Assembly (NCBI GenBank): GCA_030248135.1
Contig: JASANC010004439.1
Span: 20,930-84,929 of the forward strand
Source of the DNA: Theristus sp. LFF4_11
Lineage: Eukaryota; Nematoda; Chromadorea; Monhysterida; Xyalidae
Direction: 5' to 3'
Length of the DNA stretch: 64,000 nucleotides
Shown: piece after piece, positions 12,001 to 25,900 of the stretch
Layout of the letters: every line of letters begins with the position of its first letter
Position numbering within the stretch: the stretch's first letter is position 1
Made by a program: the position numbers and the translations under genes
The notes under the pieces: generated by a model
What the model saw: the letters and a program-made list of their open reading frames with translations, nothing else
The model's database searches: none
Told to the model about the DNA's origin: nothing

Positions 12001-15000
12001 GAGAGAACTGTGAGTTACAGTTGTTAGCAATTTTCATCAGGCTCGGTTTGCGCTCGCTTTGCAGGCTCTTGGCATCACTCTCACAAATGCTGTGATGGCA
12101 GCACTCTTGGCTTAGCCTACTCTCATGATAGTGTCTTAAGCGCCATTCATGGAGAGGTTGAAGCGCGCTGAAGCGCGTCACTTCGCTACACATTCACGAA
12201 GCAGAAAAAAAACCCAGCGCGCTTCACTTTTGCAACATACGCACATTCATACGCACGTTCATGTTTAGCGCGCGCGTGCATGAATGGGCCTTCAAACGTT
12301 TCTGGTATTATGCCGTGCACTGCAGAATAAAACTGACTGACACTGCATGATAGTAAACCTGAGAACCCCGTCTGCTAACCGGTCTCAACGGCGCGCTCAT
12401 TGCTCGCTGTCGCCCTCTGCTCCATGGCGCGCTGTTGCTGCTCCGCCAACTTTGCTGCCGCCTCCGATCGTCTGCGTTGCTCTTCGGCCGCCAGCAGGCG
12501 CTCCTGGCACTGCTCCAAAACATCCGGGTGTTCGCGCAGATATCTGCAGAAGAAAAATTGAAAATAAAAAAACAGTTTTCGCTTTGAATGTGCTACACAG
12601 CGTGAAAGTGCAATATCATACGCTGTAAAGCGACGTTCATGAATGCAGCCGTATTCAGTGTGACGCATAGCTGTGCGTTACCGTAAGTACGCGCGCTGCT
12701 AAATGAACTTCACGAACAACACAAGCGGCATTCATGAATGCAGCCGTATTCAGTGTGACGCATAGCTGTGCGTTACCATAAGTACGCGCGCTGCTAAATG
12801 AACTTCACGAACACACGAACAACGATCGCGAGCCAACCAACCGCAGTTTCGCGTCATACACCGCCTGTTTCATCGATTTCTCCAGCTGTCTCACGGCGTG
12901 CTGCGTTTCGGTCAGATTCGGGTCTTTCGTGGATTTCTGATGTTTCACGCGCGTACGCATTCGCTGGAGGGTGTCCGAGAGCAGGCGCACCTGTTCACTC
13001 ACCCACGGGCCGTCCTTCACGAACACGTCTGCAGCAGAATTTATTTATTTATTATTTTATTTGTTTATTTATTTATTTATTTATTTATTTACTTTTTTTT
13101 GCTTTCTCTCTGGCTGTGCACCCAGCTTGTTGGAATGGAACCTGTTTCCTTGTGCAATTGCCTGACACTTAAAAGTGCCCGAATAAAAACAGAACAGAAC
13201 AGAACAGAATGGTTGGCGGCAACATTTCTTTCAGCAAAACCATATTTGTCGCAAGTGGAAAAAACAAAAAAAAACTCAAAGCACATTTTGTCGCAAATGA
13301 ACAACTCGACACTGTTTGTCTGGTCGCAAATGGAAAATTTCAAATGATGGCTTGGTCTCAACTGGAAAACTCTGAATACGGCGGCGGGGGTAACGAACGA
13401 CCGGATGAATGACGTGGCTATATTGTGTGTACCCACTGGTTCGCACATGTTTCAGCCAGACATAACATTAACATTGTCTCTGCTGGTCAGCATTTTTCGG
13501 TATCCCGGGCGCTGTCGTACTGACGTGCCTGGGCGCCCGCGGTTATACGCTTACCAGGCGGAACCGCAAGAAACAGCGCTTGCACCGGTTGTAATATTGG
13601 AGCGCTCTGAATTCAAACAAACAAACAAAAAACAGGGCCACAATAATGAGAAAGTGAGTGGACGCACAGTCGGGCGCGTGTTTCAGCAGTTTGCGTAAGA
13701 CACCTTCATCGGGATCGGTCAACGGGTGCGCTGGCGCCGGCTGATTGGCTGTGTTGACTACAGGCTGCAAAAAATCGTTCTCAGCTTAATATTGTGTGAT
13801 TTTGTGAGATTTTACTACCTAGGTTCGCTGATGTTTTGCCCAGACTATAAGATCTGTCTGTGGTAAACCACCTTTGGCAGTTCTGCCTGGTGTCCGTCGC
13901 ACTGACGAGCCAGGGGGCACCGCGGTATGCGTCTACCTGGCGAAACCGCAAACAGCGAACTTCATGTATTGTATGGCAAATACTCCAAAACAAGCACATT
14001 CTTCCAAATCTGAATTCAAATCCAAACGAAAACCACTTGTTTACCTCCACTGTCGTTAAGTCGACCACCGGTGGCGCTTGTTGCGGTTGACCAAGTAGCG
14101 CCAGTGTGCGCTGCACAATCTCCGACACCGATTGCACGTCTGTGGAGAGCGTCGTCGGCGGCGGAACAGGAGCAGGAGGGGCACCACTGTTCTCTGGCAC
14201 AGATTCCGACATCGAACCAGCGAGCGGCGGCTGCACCGGTTGCTGCACTCGGTCAGTTGTACTCGCCGCCGGCGGCGGGTGGACAACTGTCGCCGCGCCA
14301 CTACTCGGTGGTGAACAACTGTCCGGTGGTAGTAGTAGTACACCGGAGCGCGTCGTCGTTCGCGTCAAACTGACCGGAGACGCAGCAGTTGTTGTTGTTG
14401 TTGTTGTTGTTGTTGTTGCAACAACCGCCGGTGCAATGTTCGTTTGCGCATTCTGCGGCGTGCTGACGGTGTCCTCCGCCGGTGCGGACGGGGCGGCCGC
14501 AAACGCGACCGTGTCTTGTGTTGGTGCACTTGTTGTTGTTGTTGTTATCGCATCCACTGTTCGATTCGTAGCGCCCTCTGTCGCAGCGACGTCTTGCGGC
14601 GGCAGCACGTTCACGGACATTAGCGGAACGGGCAGTGGACGCCCCGCAATGGGACGACGGCCGGAAACGGCCGGCGGCGGCAGGCGTTCTTGCGGGAACT
14701 CGCGCAGCGGCTCCGGCGTTTTCGGCGGACGTTTCTTCGATTTGCGCTCGTTCTTCTCGGCCAACCGGCTGCGACTGACCGTGCTCGGCTGCGGCTTCGA
14801 CCGACGGCTGTCCGATAGGCCTGGAATAGGCGGAGAAGAAACGCGGTTGCAGAAATGTCGCCGGTGTTGTGATTTGAAACTGATTACTGATTGGTTCTAT
14901 GGGTTTTTTTTTGCAATCCTATAGTTTTCTTGATCCGTGTTGTTGACGCTTCTTACATTCTTACAAGATTACTGGTTACAAGAGGTTTACATGATGCGTT

Positions 15001-18000
15001 TGGTGCTTACATTTCATGACGCTGTTTTCTGGCAATGTTTTGACTACTTACACACACACACATACACACACACATAGTGTGCGAGTTTTGGTGTTTTTAC
15101 GTGGGCTTTGTGCACTTCTCGCCGTTTTTGCAGTTTTTACATAGAGCTAGGATATAGTTACTACATTGCAATAAAGCTGTTACTAAAAACAACCAACGCG
15201 AAGATCAGTTGCAACACAACCGGTGTGTGTTCGGTGGAACGTTTTTGTGTGTTGCTGAACTAATCATCAAATCAAATTCATCGCTGATTGGTGATTGTTC
15301 CAAACACAATAATCCAGGCCAACGAGCCGGTTGAAATATGTATAAAATGAAATTGGAACGATTTCTTTGCATATTCGCAGAACAATTGACGCCAGTTCTG
15401 TCATATGTCAGGTTCGAACACGCAGACTGTACCTGTGGTTTGCAGGAATTTATCCACCTTCGCATTCCAATCGTCCACTGGTGGCGGTTGTGCCACTCGT
15501 TTTGACGGTGGAACAGGCTGTGGCTCCAGGCCTGGTGGGTACTGAAAAAAAAAAATCGAAATTTGGAAAACTCAAATTCTACCAAACAAAAAGAATCAAA
15601 CAGCCACACACCAGCTAGCATTCTCGTGATGGGTTTTTTTTTGCGAATGGGGTGTAATGTTTCAAAAGGACTGCAAGTTAACTGAAAAAAATGATTCCAT
15701 GTAATTCACAGAGTCACAGCGGTATGTTGAGCACCCGCATTCCATTCTTGAAAACACCCAGAAACTTTCAGAACCTTCAGAAACAAAAACTTCAGCAAAC
15801 CAGCACCGGTTCTGAAAGGCCGTTTATACCTGACGTATGCAATAAGACGAGACCTGATGTGACGTGCCGTCCACGCACGTCGACGTGCGTCTGCATACGT
15901 CCGGTATAAACGGGCCTTTACAGTTCAAACGGAGTTCGCAAAATACGTATGAAATGAATTCATGTGTGAAAAAATTGCGCTATTTTTTCGTTGTTTTCCA
16001 TTGTTACAAAGCGCCGGATGCACAACTGTCGCCACTCAGTCAATGCGCGACCAACCAAAGCGTCCGTCTGCCCCAGCGTGGTCGGTGGCGACGTCGTGTG
16101 CGGCAAACCGGTCGAGCAAACCGCCACGTTCGCCCGACCACTGGAGGTCACAGACGTCATCGCCGTCGTTGTTGTCGCCCTGTTGTTTGGACTTGCGCCG
16201 GTCAAAGCGGCGACTCTGGCGGTGGTGGTGGTAGTGGCGCTAGTGGTGGCCTCCGTGCTCCTCGTGGCAGCGGTCGTCTCCTGCGACGACTGAAACGCCA
16301 AACTCAGCCCGGTGATCGACGATATCGACGCCAACGTCGACTGCGCATCGCTGCGTTTCTCCGGCGACTTTCGGCGTCGCTCCGTCGCTGAGGTGCCGAG
16401 GATGGCGTTCATTTCCTGAAATTGGGAGAGAAACATTGAAACGAAACAAAACAAACTTTTGAATTTTTTTTAAAACTTTACAAATCAATTCAAATAAAAA
16501 CACGAAACTTCTGACGGAACGCATTCGATTTTTTGCGAAATTTTTTAAAACGTGTTTGGCAGAAAGTGAAGACAGCCGAAAAAGCCTCCGTCAGTCTCCG
16601 CAGTGTCAATTTGATAACTTGCTCGCTGGTTGACTTGATAGATCTGCCACTCAATGCATTTGCGTTCGCAGACGAACGGAAAATCAGTTTCATATGCTTG
16701 ATGCGGCAATTCAAAATGGCACAAGTGACTCAACCGTATTTCAGAGACACAATTCATCTCACCAATTTTGAAATCCGGTGCAACGAGTAGCAGAAGCAAA
16801 ATAAAAGACAAAATAACCATCCAATTCTGTGTGCTACTTTCATTTTAAAGCGTCTGTGTGATAAACCCCAACAGCACCGTTTCAAAATTGAAAAAATTGT
16901 TCCTTATAAGTTTTTTGGTTAATTTTGCTTCAGTTCTTCTTACCCGCGTACCGAATTAGTGCAGCCAAAAACCGTTGGTTTCAATTTGGCTTTCTTCATG
17001 CACTAGTTCGGAATTACGGGTTGATTTCGTTCGAATGCTCATTTTCTTAACTACTATCTCTGAAACATTAGGGCCCTTACAGAAAAGTTTCCGTTTTCGA
17101 TGCGACGGTTTCAGAATAGCGGTATATTTATTCAGATATTATATTATGGTGCTCCTAGTTGCAGAACAGTGCTCACTTTTGAAAAAAAATCAATCGAAAA
17201 TCTGCAAAATATTAAACCACGCGCATGAGTCCAATCAGCGCACTCAACTTACAAGTCTTATCTTTAATTTTGGTTCTGCGATTCATTGAAAGATAAACAG
17301 TTTCATGCGTGACGCGGAAATTCAAAATCGGTGCGGTGGTCCCGTGTCCCTTAGATACGGCTGAGTCTAACTAGGGCCGTTTTGAATTGCCACGTCAAGC
17401 AAATGAAACTAGTTTCCTTTCGACGTCTGCAAACGGATTGAGTGGCTGAACAACAAAATATATACAGTCGAACTCTCTATACAAAATATATACAAAATAT
17501 ATACAAATTATAGGGAATCAGCTGATTGGTTGCGAATCACGTGATGCACACATTCCGTACAAAAATTGGCCGTGGAAGCGGAGTCGGTTTTCGCACAGCA
17601 GAAAGTATACATCACGTGATCAGTACTCAGTCAGCGGATTCCCTATAATTCAGAGTTCGACTGCTAGACAACAACACCGAAATCGCGCCCGACCATTAGC
17701 AACGTGGAGATTCGTGCCTTCGACGGCTCCGTCAACTGCGACAGCACAGCGCTAGACGGTGGTGGAACCATCAGCGCCGGCGGCGTTGTGCGACACTTGT
17801 CCCCGGACAGGGTGGCCGTGCTGCGCTCCGGCGGTGAACGGGCGGCGTCGAGTGTGATTGTTGTTGTTGTTGTTGTGTTTGTCGCCGTTGTTGTTGTTGT
17901 TGTTGTTGTGTTTGTCGCCGTTGTTGTTGTTGTTGCTGCTGTTGATGTTGTTGCTGTTGATGTTGTATGGCGGGACGTCTCCGATGGTTTATCACCGTGT

Positions 18001-19886
18001 GCTAGATCGCCGGAAGAAAATCAGTAAAAATAGCCGTTTCTCCGAACAAACTCAAAGCGAATCTATCGTTTGCTAACCATCAGCGATTTGTTCCTCGGCG
18101 CCGAGATATGAGACCGTCTCATCAATACGCTCAGTCTGATCCTGCGGTCGTTGCTGCATCGTCGGCTCACTCCAGTGCCACGTTGCGTTCACGGTGGCAG
18201 TGCTACTGGCCACACTGGTGGTCGCAATGTCAGCCTGCTTCTCAGGTGTCGCCGTTATTGGCGGGCTTTTTGGCGTTTCACTTGATTCCACCGGGAAACC
18301 CTTCGCTTTCAGCATTGCTGTCACTTCGGTTTCGGATTGACCGGATTCTGAAAGAGGACGGAACACTTTAGAAAAACGCGTTTTTATCTGCATTCGCCGC
18401 CACCGAATCTGCAGTGTGTTTGTTTAAACTTGTCAGTTTTTTTTGCAGAGCACAGAGCACGCGCGACTGAAGACAGATCGGGATCGAAGCTGCGAGCAGA
18501 CCTATTACGGTGCGTTTGATTTCAACCAGACCCGATACATTCGTGTCCTTCTGATCTTAACCCACAGTTTCGCATGCTCCGCATTCTACAGCAACATATG
18601 ACAGGTTTAAAAAACAGATAATTATTGTCAGTTATCAAAACAAGACCGGAGCATACCCATGAGATATTGGCGCATCATTTCAGTCTGCTTCATCTCCAGG
18701 CGTTCTCGCTCCAGTTGCATCTGTTTTCGGGCCTTTTCAAGCAGCTCGTCGTGTTTCGCGAGCGCCTAAAGCGGCATTCATGAAGCAGTATTCAGTGACG
18801 CGTAGCTGTGCGTCAAAACATACGACACACGCGGTCACTAAATACTGCTTCGTGAATGCCCGTTTGATGGGTTTTATTAATGGAATGTATCAGGTAGAGC
18901 AAAACGAGAAAATCAACGCCCAATGGTACTAATTTCGGAGGATACTATGCTAAGTGGAAATGCGAAAACTAATCAACAGTGCCGCATTAAAAACCTGAAA
19001 TGTTGGTGTGAAAGATGCTCTGAACAAAAAACACAACACCGTTAAGTCTCCACCCTCGATTGCTAGTTGGCTCCTTCCACCAAATCAGCGGGTCAACTTC
19101 AACAACACCCACCCAATAAGGCTTGTCGTCGGTTCACGTTCGCGGGGGAGGGGAGGGGTGGAGACAAGATGTTGCGTATTTTGCGTGTTTCCGTGACATC
19201 TCCACCAGACCACAGACCGCCTAACCTGTTGCGCAATGTCCCTGGCCTTCATCGCGTTCACCAATGTTCGCATCGACTGCTGACTCGCGGCGTCAGTCGA
19301 GTTCGCCAAACAAGCCAACAGCTCGTCAACGTCGCCGTCTTTCGAAATCGTCGTCGTCGTCGATGTGCTGGACGTCTCGGGCGCTGTGGTCGTCGTGGTG
19401 AGTGGTGCTGAGTAAATGCGAGCAATATTACGGACTGCCACTGCATAGTCGATGGACTGCACTGTGTGGACTGACGACCCAGAACAACGCACAATTGAGA
19501 ACAGCCATGTGCGAAGCAACATTGGCTATGCCAGAACAAGCTTTGTGCGTCAGTAACTCGTTTGTGAAACTAAAATACTTGAAGCTTGAATCGAGACCGT
19601 CAAACAAAAAAATCCTCGACGAATAAATACACTACACCAACGTACCCTGCGCAGTGAGCTGCTGCGTGGACACCGGCGGTGTGGCGAGCGGTTGAGGGGG
19701 CAGAGGCGGTGGCGGCATTGTGAACTGCGCGGGCGGCCACATGAGAGCGGCGGCCATTGCGGGGTCCATCGTAGCCGGCTGGAACGCTGCTTGTTGTTGT
19801 TGTTGTTGAGCAATCTGTTGACTATAGCACACAGGCGGTTGTTGTTGTTGCTGTTGAGCAATCTGTTGATTGTAGGACACAGGTGG

Positions 19887-19921
<35 letters not shown>

Positions 19922-22900
19922 GCTGCTTCTGCTGCTGCTGTGCTTGGACGTTGTCAGAGCTGTCCTCAATTACCATACACTCGTCGTGTGCGATGATTTC
20001 GCCTTCTTCTGCAACGAAAAAAAATCAAAAAAATCATGAATGCACGAACAACATCAACCACAACAACAACGAATTCAATCATCAAACGCCACCAATCATC
20101 ATCACTCCGCCCACTCACCACGCAGGGTCACCACTTCATCATTAGCAGCAACGGTCTTCTCATTCATTTTCTCCGTCTCACCCCGCGCCACTTCAGTAGT
20201 AACGCCACCAACAGCCGCCGGTTTAGTCGTCGTCGTCGTCGTCTTGTCGCCCTTCGCAAACGACGACAACTGATTGAGCACTTTGCGGAGGTCTTCCGTT
20301 GTGATGACCGATGTGCTCGTGGACGATGTGGTGGCTGGCATCGATGTGCACGCGGAGGTCGCTGCGAAAACGGTCACTGTTTTCGTGTGAGCAAAAAAAT
20401 GTAACCATTCGCTTTGCTACCCATAATGTTTTTTGCAACAAAAACAAATAAAAAAAACACGTTTGTGTCCGAATATTGTTCAGTGTGGCTGCATGTTTTT
20501 GACAACTAAAGATGTTCTGTTTAATGCGGGACTATAACTGGTGAATTTTACCAGTCATTAGAAATCACGTTCAAAAACTACCGTATTACCTCTAATAAAC
20601 CCCCATGGGGGTTTATTTCTTCAGCGACTTCTGGGGGTGGGGGTTTATTTTTTGGGGGGGGGGGCTTTATTTTGGGGGGGGGGTTTATTTACAAACAAAT
20701 TCTAGGGGTGGGGGTTTGCTGAAAAAATGGCAAAAATACCTTGCATGGCAGGCAAGAAAGTCACAGAAACTTCTACTTTTCACAGAGATTTCCTTTTGTA
20801 ACAGCCTTTTGTAATGAAATTACCACTAACTCATCCCTTTGGGGCCTATGGTAGCACAATTTCACCAATGTCACTGCATTCAGCCACTGAATTCGCTAGG
20901 TATGTGTTTCAAACAGGTTTCTAATAAACCCCCATGGGGGTTTATTTTGGGGGGGGGATTATTTGGAAACTTGTCGAGGGGGTGGGGGTTTATTTTTGGG
21001 GGGGGGGTTTAATTTGGGGGGGGGGTTAATAGAGGTAATACGGTATACCATTCGCCAGAGCGGCAGCCATTGCAGCTTTTGCCGACGTCTCAGCCGTCGA
21101 TCCAACGCCCATATAAAAGCCGCCGGTTTGTTGCTGCTGGTCGGCGTAAGTGGCCGTGCTCTGATACGCGGACACGACCGTCGGCGCCGCGGGGTACTGC
21201 GCGATCGTGCCCGGCGGCATCTGCTGTTCATACTGGTGCAGATTCAGAGCACGCGCCATTTCCTGTTCGTACGCCTGCTGACGGTGGTACCACTCGTGCA
21301 TCTGACGTTGACGCTGCGCCGCCTGGCGTTGTAGCTCCGCCTCGTAGGCCTATGCGGAGGGGACAGCGTAGCAGAGTGGACAGAACGTTATACAGTCCAT
21401 CTGGATAGTATGTACAACTAGCCTGATTGGTTGGCTGCACACACGTGCAGTTGGTGAGTGCATTCTGCGCAGGCAAACTGCCTCTACAGCAATGCCTGCA
21501 CAGAATGCATCCATCAACTGTACGAATATGCAAACAACCAATAAGCTAGTTGTATATACTAGCCAGACGGACTGTAAGTTGGTCGCCATAAGACAGGGAA
21601 ACGGCGTGCTGTGAGAGAATTCCACCAGAGTCTCCAAACACGCCGCATCAGATGCACCTTCAACTGTCGTTCGTGTTCCAGCTGTATCTGGCGTTGCAGT
21701 CGACGAAACTCGCGCTCCTTCTCCATCATCTCGAACTGCGTCTGCGCGAGCAACTCCATCGGACCGCCAGCAGCAGCCGTCGTTTTACTGGCGGCCGCAT
21801 ACAATGACGTGTTAGTGACGTCACCACCGGCATAGTACTCGCTCAGCGACGACGAATGGCTTTGGTAGGAGGTCGGCTGAAAACAAAGTGTAAACGTTCA
21901 GCAGCGGTTGGTTAGACACCGCTGTTGTTGTTGTTTGTTGCACCCTGTTTATCCTTACCCAACGCCCTTGGGGAAAGGCAGTGTCGCAATTTTTTATTGT
22001 CCACCACATGGGCTGCGACGTTGGAAGCAGTTTTTCTGCCACAGAAGTGGGCGTCGGGCAAGCTGCGCTGGTATGCATAGGCGCATGGTATGTTAGACAC
22101 CCTCGTAGCCTGGTGGTAGCGCGTTACACTCTGGTCGGTGCGTTCGGCGGATCGAGCCCCACCGCCGACTGGGTGACACGGAAAACTCGACGGTGTTCTG
22201 TGGGCTTTTCTGGGTTGGGCAGCCCTGGCTAAACAACATCGCCTAAAATCGCGAACAACAGCAACAACACATAACAGAAAACGGGCTCGTCCGGCTCACG
22301 GTATTATGTCGCATTTAGGTCACGTTTCACTTGCTGACAAGATTGAGGTTCTGAGCATTTTGCTGCGTCGATCTCAGTAAAAAACCGCGATTGAAAGACA
22401 AAGCCTATCTTTTTGATCCTGGAAAAATCCAAATTGATGGTAATAAGCTGCATGGTTAACATGTTGTTCACCCTGGATCTGCATTATTCAAGTATTCAAA
22501 CAGCCACCACAGTCTCCCGGACCCATAACACACAACCCAGATATTCTACGTCATTTAGATAACACGACGTGAAAAAATTACAATAAACCGTTTAGTAAAT
22601 AAGCCAATTTTCACAAGCGACCTCACGTATTTATATTTCTCACGTTTCTAAAATGTTTATAGATTAAATATTTGGGCAGTTTCAACTGCAATGACGACAT
22701 GTCAGCGAAAAACAAACTTTTTTTTGCAAAAACGCAGCGCAAAAACGTCTAGAGTCGGCAAGTACGGTAATAAATCACACTGATCACGATCACCGTCGCG
22801 TCACACGACTTGCACTGAAGAAATGTGCGTTTGGTGGTTGTTCAGAGAAAATTAATTACATTTTACTTTACAATGTGGAACCTATTAGACTGTGCACTTT

Positions 22901-25900
22901 TAATCAAGCAAGACGCAAATTACAAATCGTCAATAATTTTCCCGCCCTTTTCATTCAACATGCGTAGCGCTTCTGGGTGGCTGTCAGCAAAACTGGGAAC
23001 TTGTAAAACTGAATGTAGTTTGCAGCTAGCGTTTTCATTCTTCTATGTTAGCTCAGCATTCACAGCTGAGAACCTTTCCAGTTCAGTCGATTTAACGTAT
23101 GCGGTGGTTTCTCTGGAATACATAAACACAAAGCAAGGCCGACTTGGTTTCTTGTACTTTCGCTGCGCTTTATTCTGTTCTTTCATGACAGTTCTTGCCG
23201 CATAGCCAGTTTATATGTAATAAGTTTACTGAGAAACACATGTTCTTTTTACTTTTATGAAATCTCAACAAAACATCATTTTTTCGCGCTTTCCTCATTT
23301 TCCTCCAAATTCACATTTACTTTTACTAGCACAGGCACGAAATTTCTCTCTAATTTCAGTTTCAAAATGCAACGAGAGCAATCTCAGATTGCATCTGGAA
23401 GTACAGTACAGAAAGACGGGCCACGGGCGTGGTGCGTGCTGGCGGTGAGTTTACTCTGCTATACGCTGCTGTACGGCACCGGCGACAGTATGGGTGTATA
23501 TTTGATTGACATGCACCGTGAGTTTAGCCACGCGCACGAACACCAAATATTGATGGTCGTGGGGCTGCCGTTCATAATGACCACGCTCGTCGGTGAGCTC
23601 GTCCGACAATCGTCAGTTTTCCTTTTTTTGGTTCTGCAAACAAATGCGTTTACACGCATGAATAGAAAAATAGACTGCACTTACGAGCCTGTTATTGCCG
23701 AAATTAACCCTGTTCTAATTTCGGGCCATTCTGGCAAGTTTTCAAAGAAAAAGATCACACTGAAACTGGAAGAAACTAAGTTCAGCGTTCAGTTTGTTTC
23801 TTACGTCTTTTAGTGTCTCATTGGGTGAGTTCATCCACCCTGCATTTTCCAAGAAAAGTAAATTCTCATCATTTCAGGTCCACTTTCCAGTTTCGCTTAC
23901 GGAATGCTAGGAAGCAGCAAAGTAATTTGCCTTGGCGGCTTCATCACCTCGACAGCACTCTGTGTTCAAGTGATTCGTTTTCTTGCTCTCAAACGTGTTT
24001 TCAGACTAACGAAATTAGTCTCTTTCTATTAATCTCATTTTGTAAACCCAACCCTTTTTTGATAACTTGTGATCTGAATGATTCACAGATGTTTCTGCCG
24101 CAAGTCTGGCAAATTGGCATTGCCCAGGCTTTCGTTGGTGTCGGCTGCGGCATCATTGTCACGCCGGTGTTGTCGGCACAAACCGAACATTTTGAACGGT
24201 TCCATGCCATTGATTGTTTACCATTTTGCATTTTGTATCATTTGCCGAGGAGAGTTCAAAATTAATCATTAATAATTAAATTTATCAAACTGAATATGAC
24301 GCCGACTGATCAACGTCGAATAGTTTCTTTTGTCATTCACGTTTCCAGACACAGTCGAGCGGCGCTGGCGATCGTCTCTGTCGGCGGCTCGCTTGGTCTC
24401 ATGGTGCTGTCGCCGTTGAATGCGTCGCTGATCGAGGCATACGGCTGGCGAGGCGCCTTGTTCATTCTCGGCGCCATTCTGCTTAATCTCATACCGTTTG
24501 GCCTGATCGTAAAGACGAACGTTAAGCGTGCACACGAGTGGAGCGCCAAAAACGCAGAGCACGCAACGATGAAAGACTTGTTCGACTGGCGACTTGCGGT
24601 GAATCCGCTGTTCATCGTGACAATTGTTTGTGGTTTGATGTTCATGGCAGGGCTGATCACGATGTTCAGTATGCTGTCGACGTTGGTCGTGCTACAGGGC
24701 ATGGATAAGGTGTGACGATCGAGGGTTTTCTTGTTTCTTCGCAATTCATATGGTCTGTATGCTGGAAAAAACAACCGTGTATTTCTCAGTAGGTGGTCGG
24801 AGCGTCCCTGCTTTCGGTGACCGGCCTTTGCGGTTTGACATCACGGATCATAACAGCAGGAATAACGGCCGTCACCAGAATACCGGGCACCGCAGCAATC
24901 GGTTAATATTCTTTTATCGGCTAATATCCACTTTTTTCAACGTTACAGTTCAGTTATAATTTACAGTTCAGTTGTGATACACTTATCACAGCAGTTGCTC
25001 AATGGGTTTGCGTTTTAGTTATTTGTAAACTCTGGCGTTGTAACCATCCAATCACAAACGTTGACCCACTTTATTAATTGCACGAACTTTACGTAACTGT
25101 TCGAATGATCCCATCACTCAGCCGTCGGCTACGCACTGTGCGGCATAGCAATGCTCCTACTGTCGCTCTGTCGTTCGTTCTCGTCGTTCGCGTTCGCATG
25201 CGGCTTGTACGGCTGCGGCCAGGGCACCGTGTGCGCCATTGTGCCGGTGATGTTTGTCGAGGTGTTCGGTCATCAGTACCGATTGCACCGTGTCTTCGGT
25301 TGGTTTTCATTGTTGTTGTTTCATTCCTTGTCGTTCCAACCTGCTGCTTGCTTGGCGCGGGCAGGTTTCACGCGAACGTGATGAATCTTGCTCCGGAATA
25401 CAGAATCGAACATTGCGACTGCAAAAACACTCACTCTCTGAACGGGTAGCGAGTGTCCTAATAATGGCTGGCTACACCGTGTTGGTTCGTGGTGCTTCTA
25501 GAAATGGCGGTCGTTGGTCGTGTTATTAATCATTATCATAATACTAAGATAATAGTGGTGTCTGTGTGTGTCACTTTTTTGATTTGTTGGTTTTTTGTTT
25601 TTGGGAAATATTTTCTTATTATTATGAAATATTTTCTAAAAGGGCTTTTGGTAAAATTGGTGTAAAAAAAAAAAAAAAGGTGGATTGTTTTTAAAGGAGG
25701 TTTTAAAAGGTTGGTTTTTTTTTTTATTTTTTTATTTAAGGGGGGGGGGAAAAAATTTTTTTTTGGGTTAAAAAAAGGGTAGTGTTGTTTTTAAAATATT
25801 TTTTTTTTTTTTTTGTTTTTTTTTTTAAGGGAAAAAATTTTTTGGGGAAAATTTTTTTAAAAAAAAAAAGTTTTTTATTTGTAGGTTTATTTTTGAAAAA

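Noticed and set aside
14106..14924. Long plus-strand valine/glycine-rich frame
   Set aside because: Complement of the P/T/A-rich giant-gene exon 14045-14820, which has correct splice sites on both sides.
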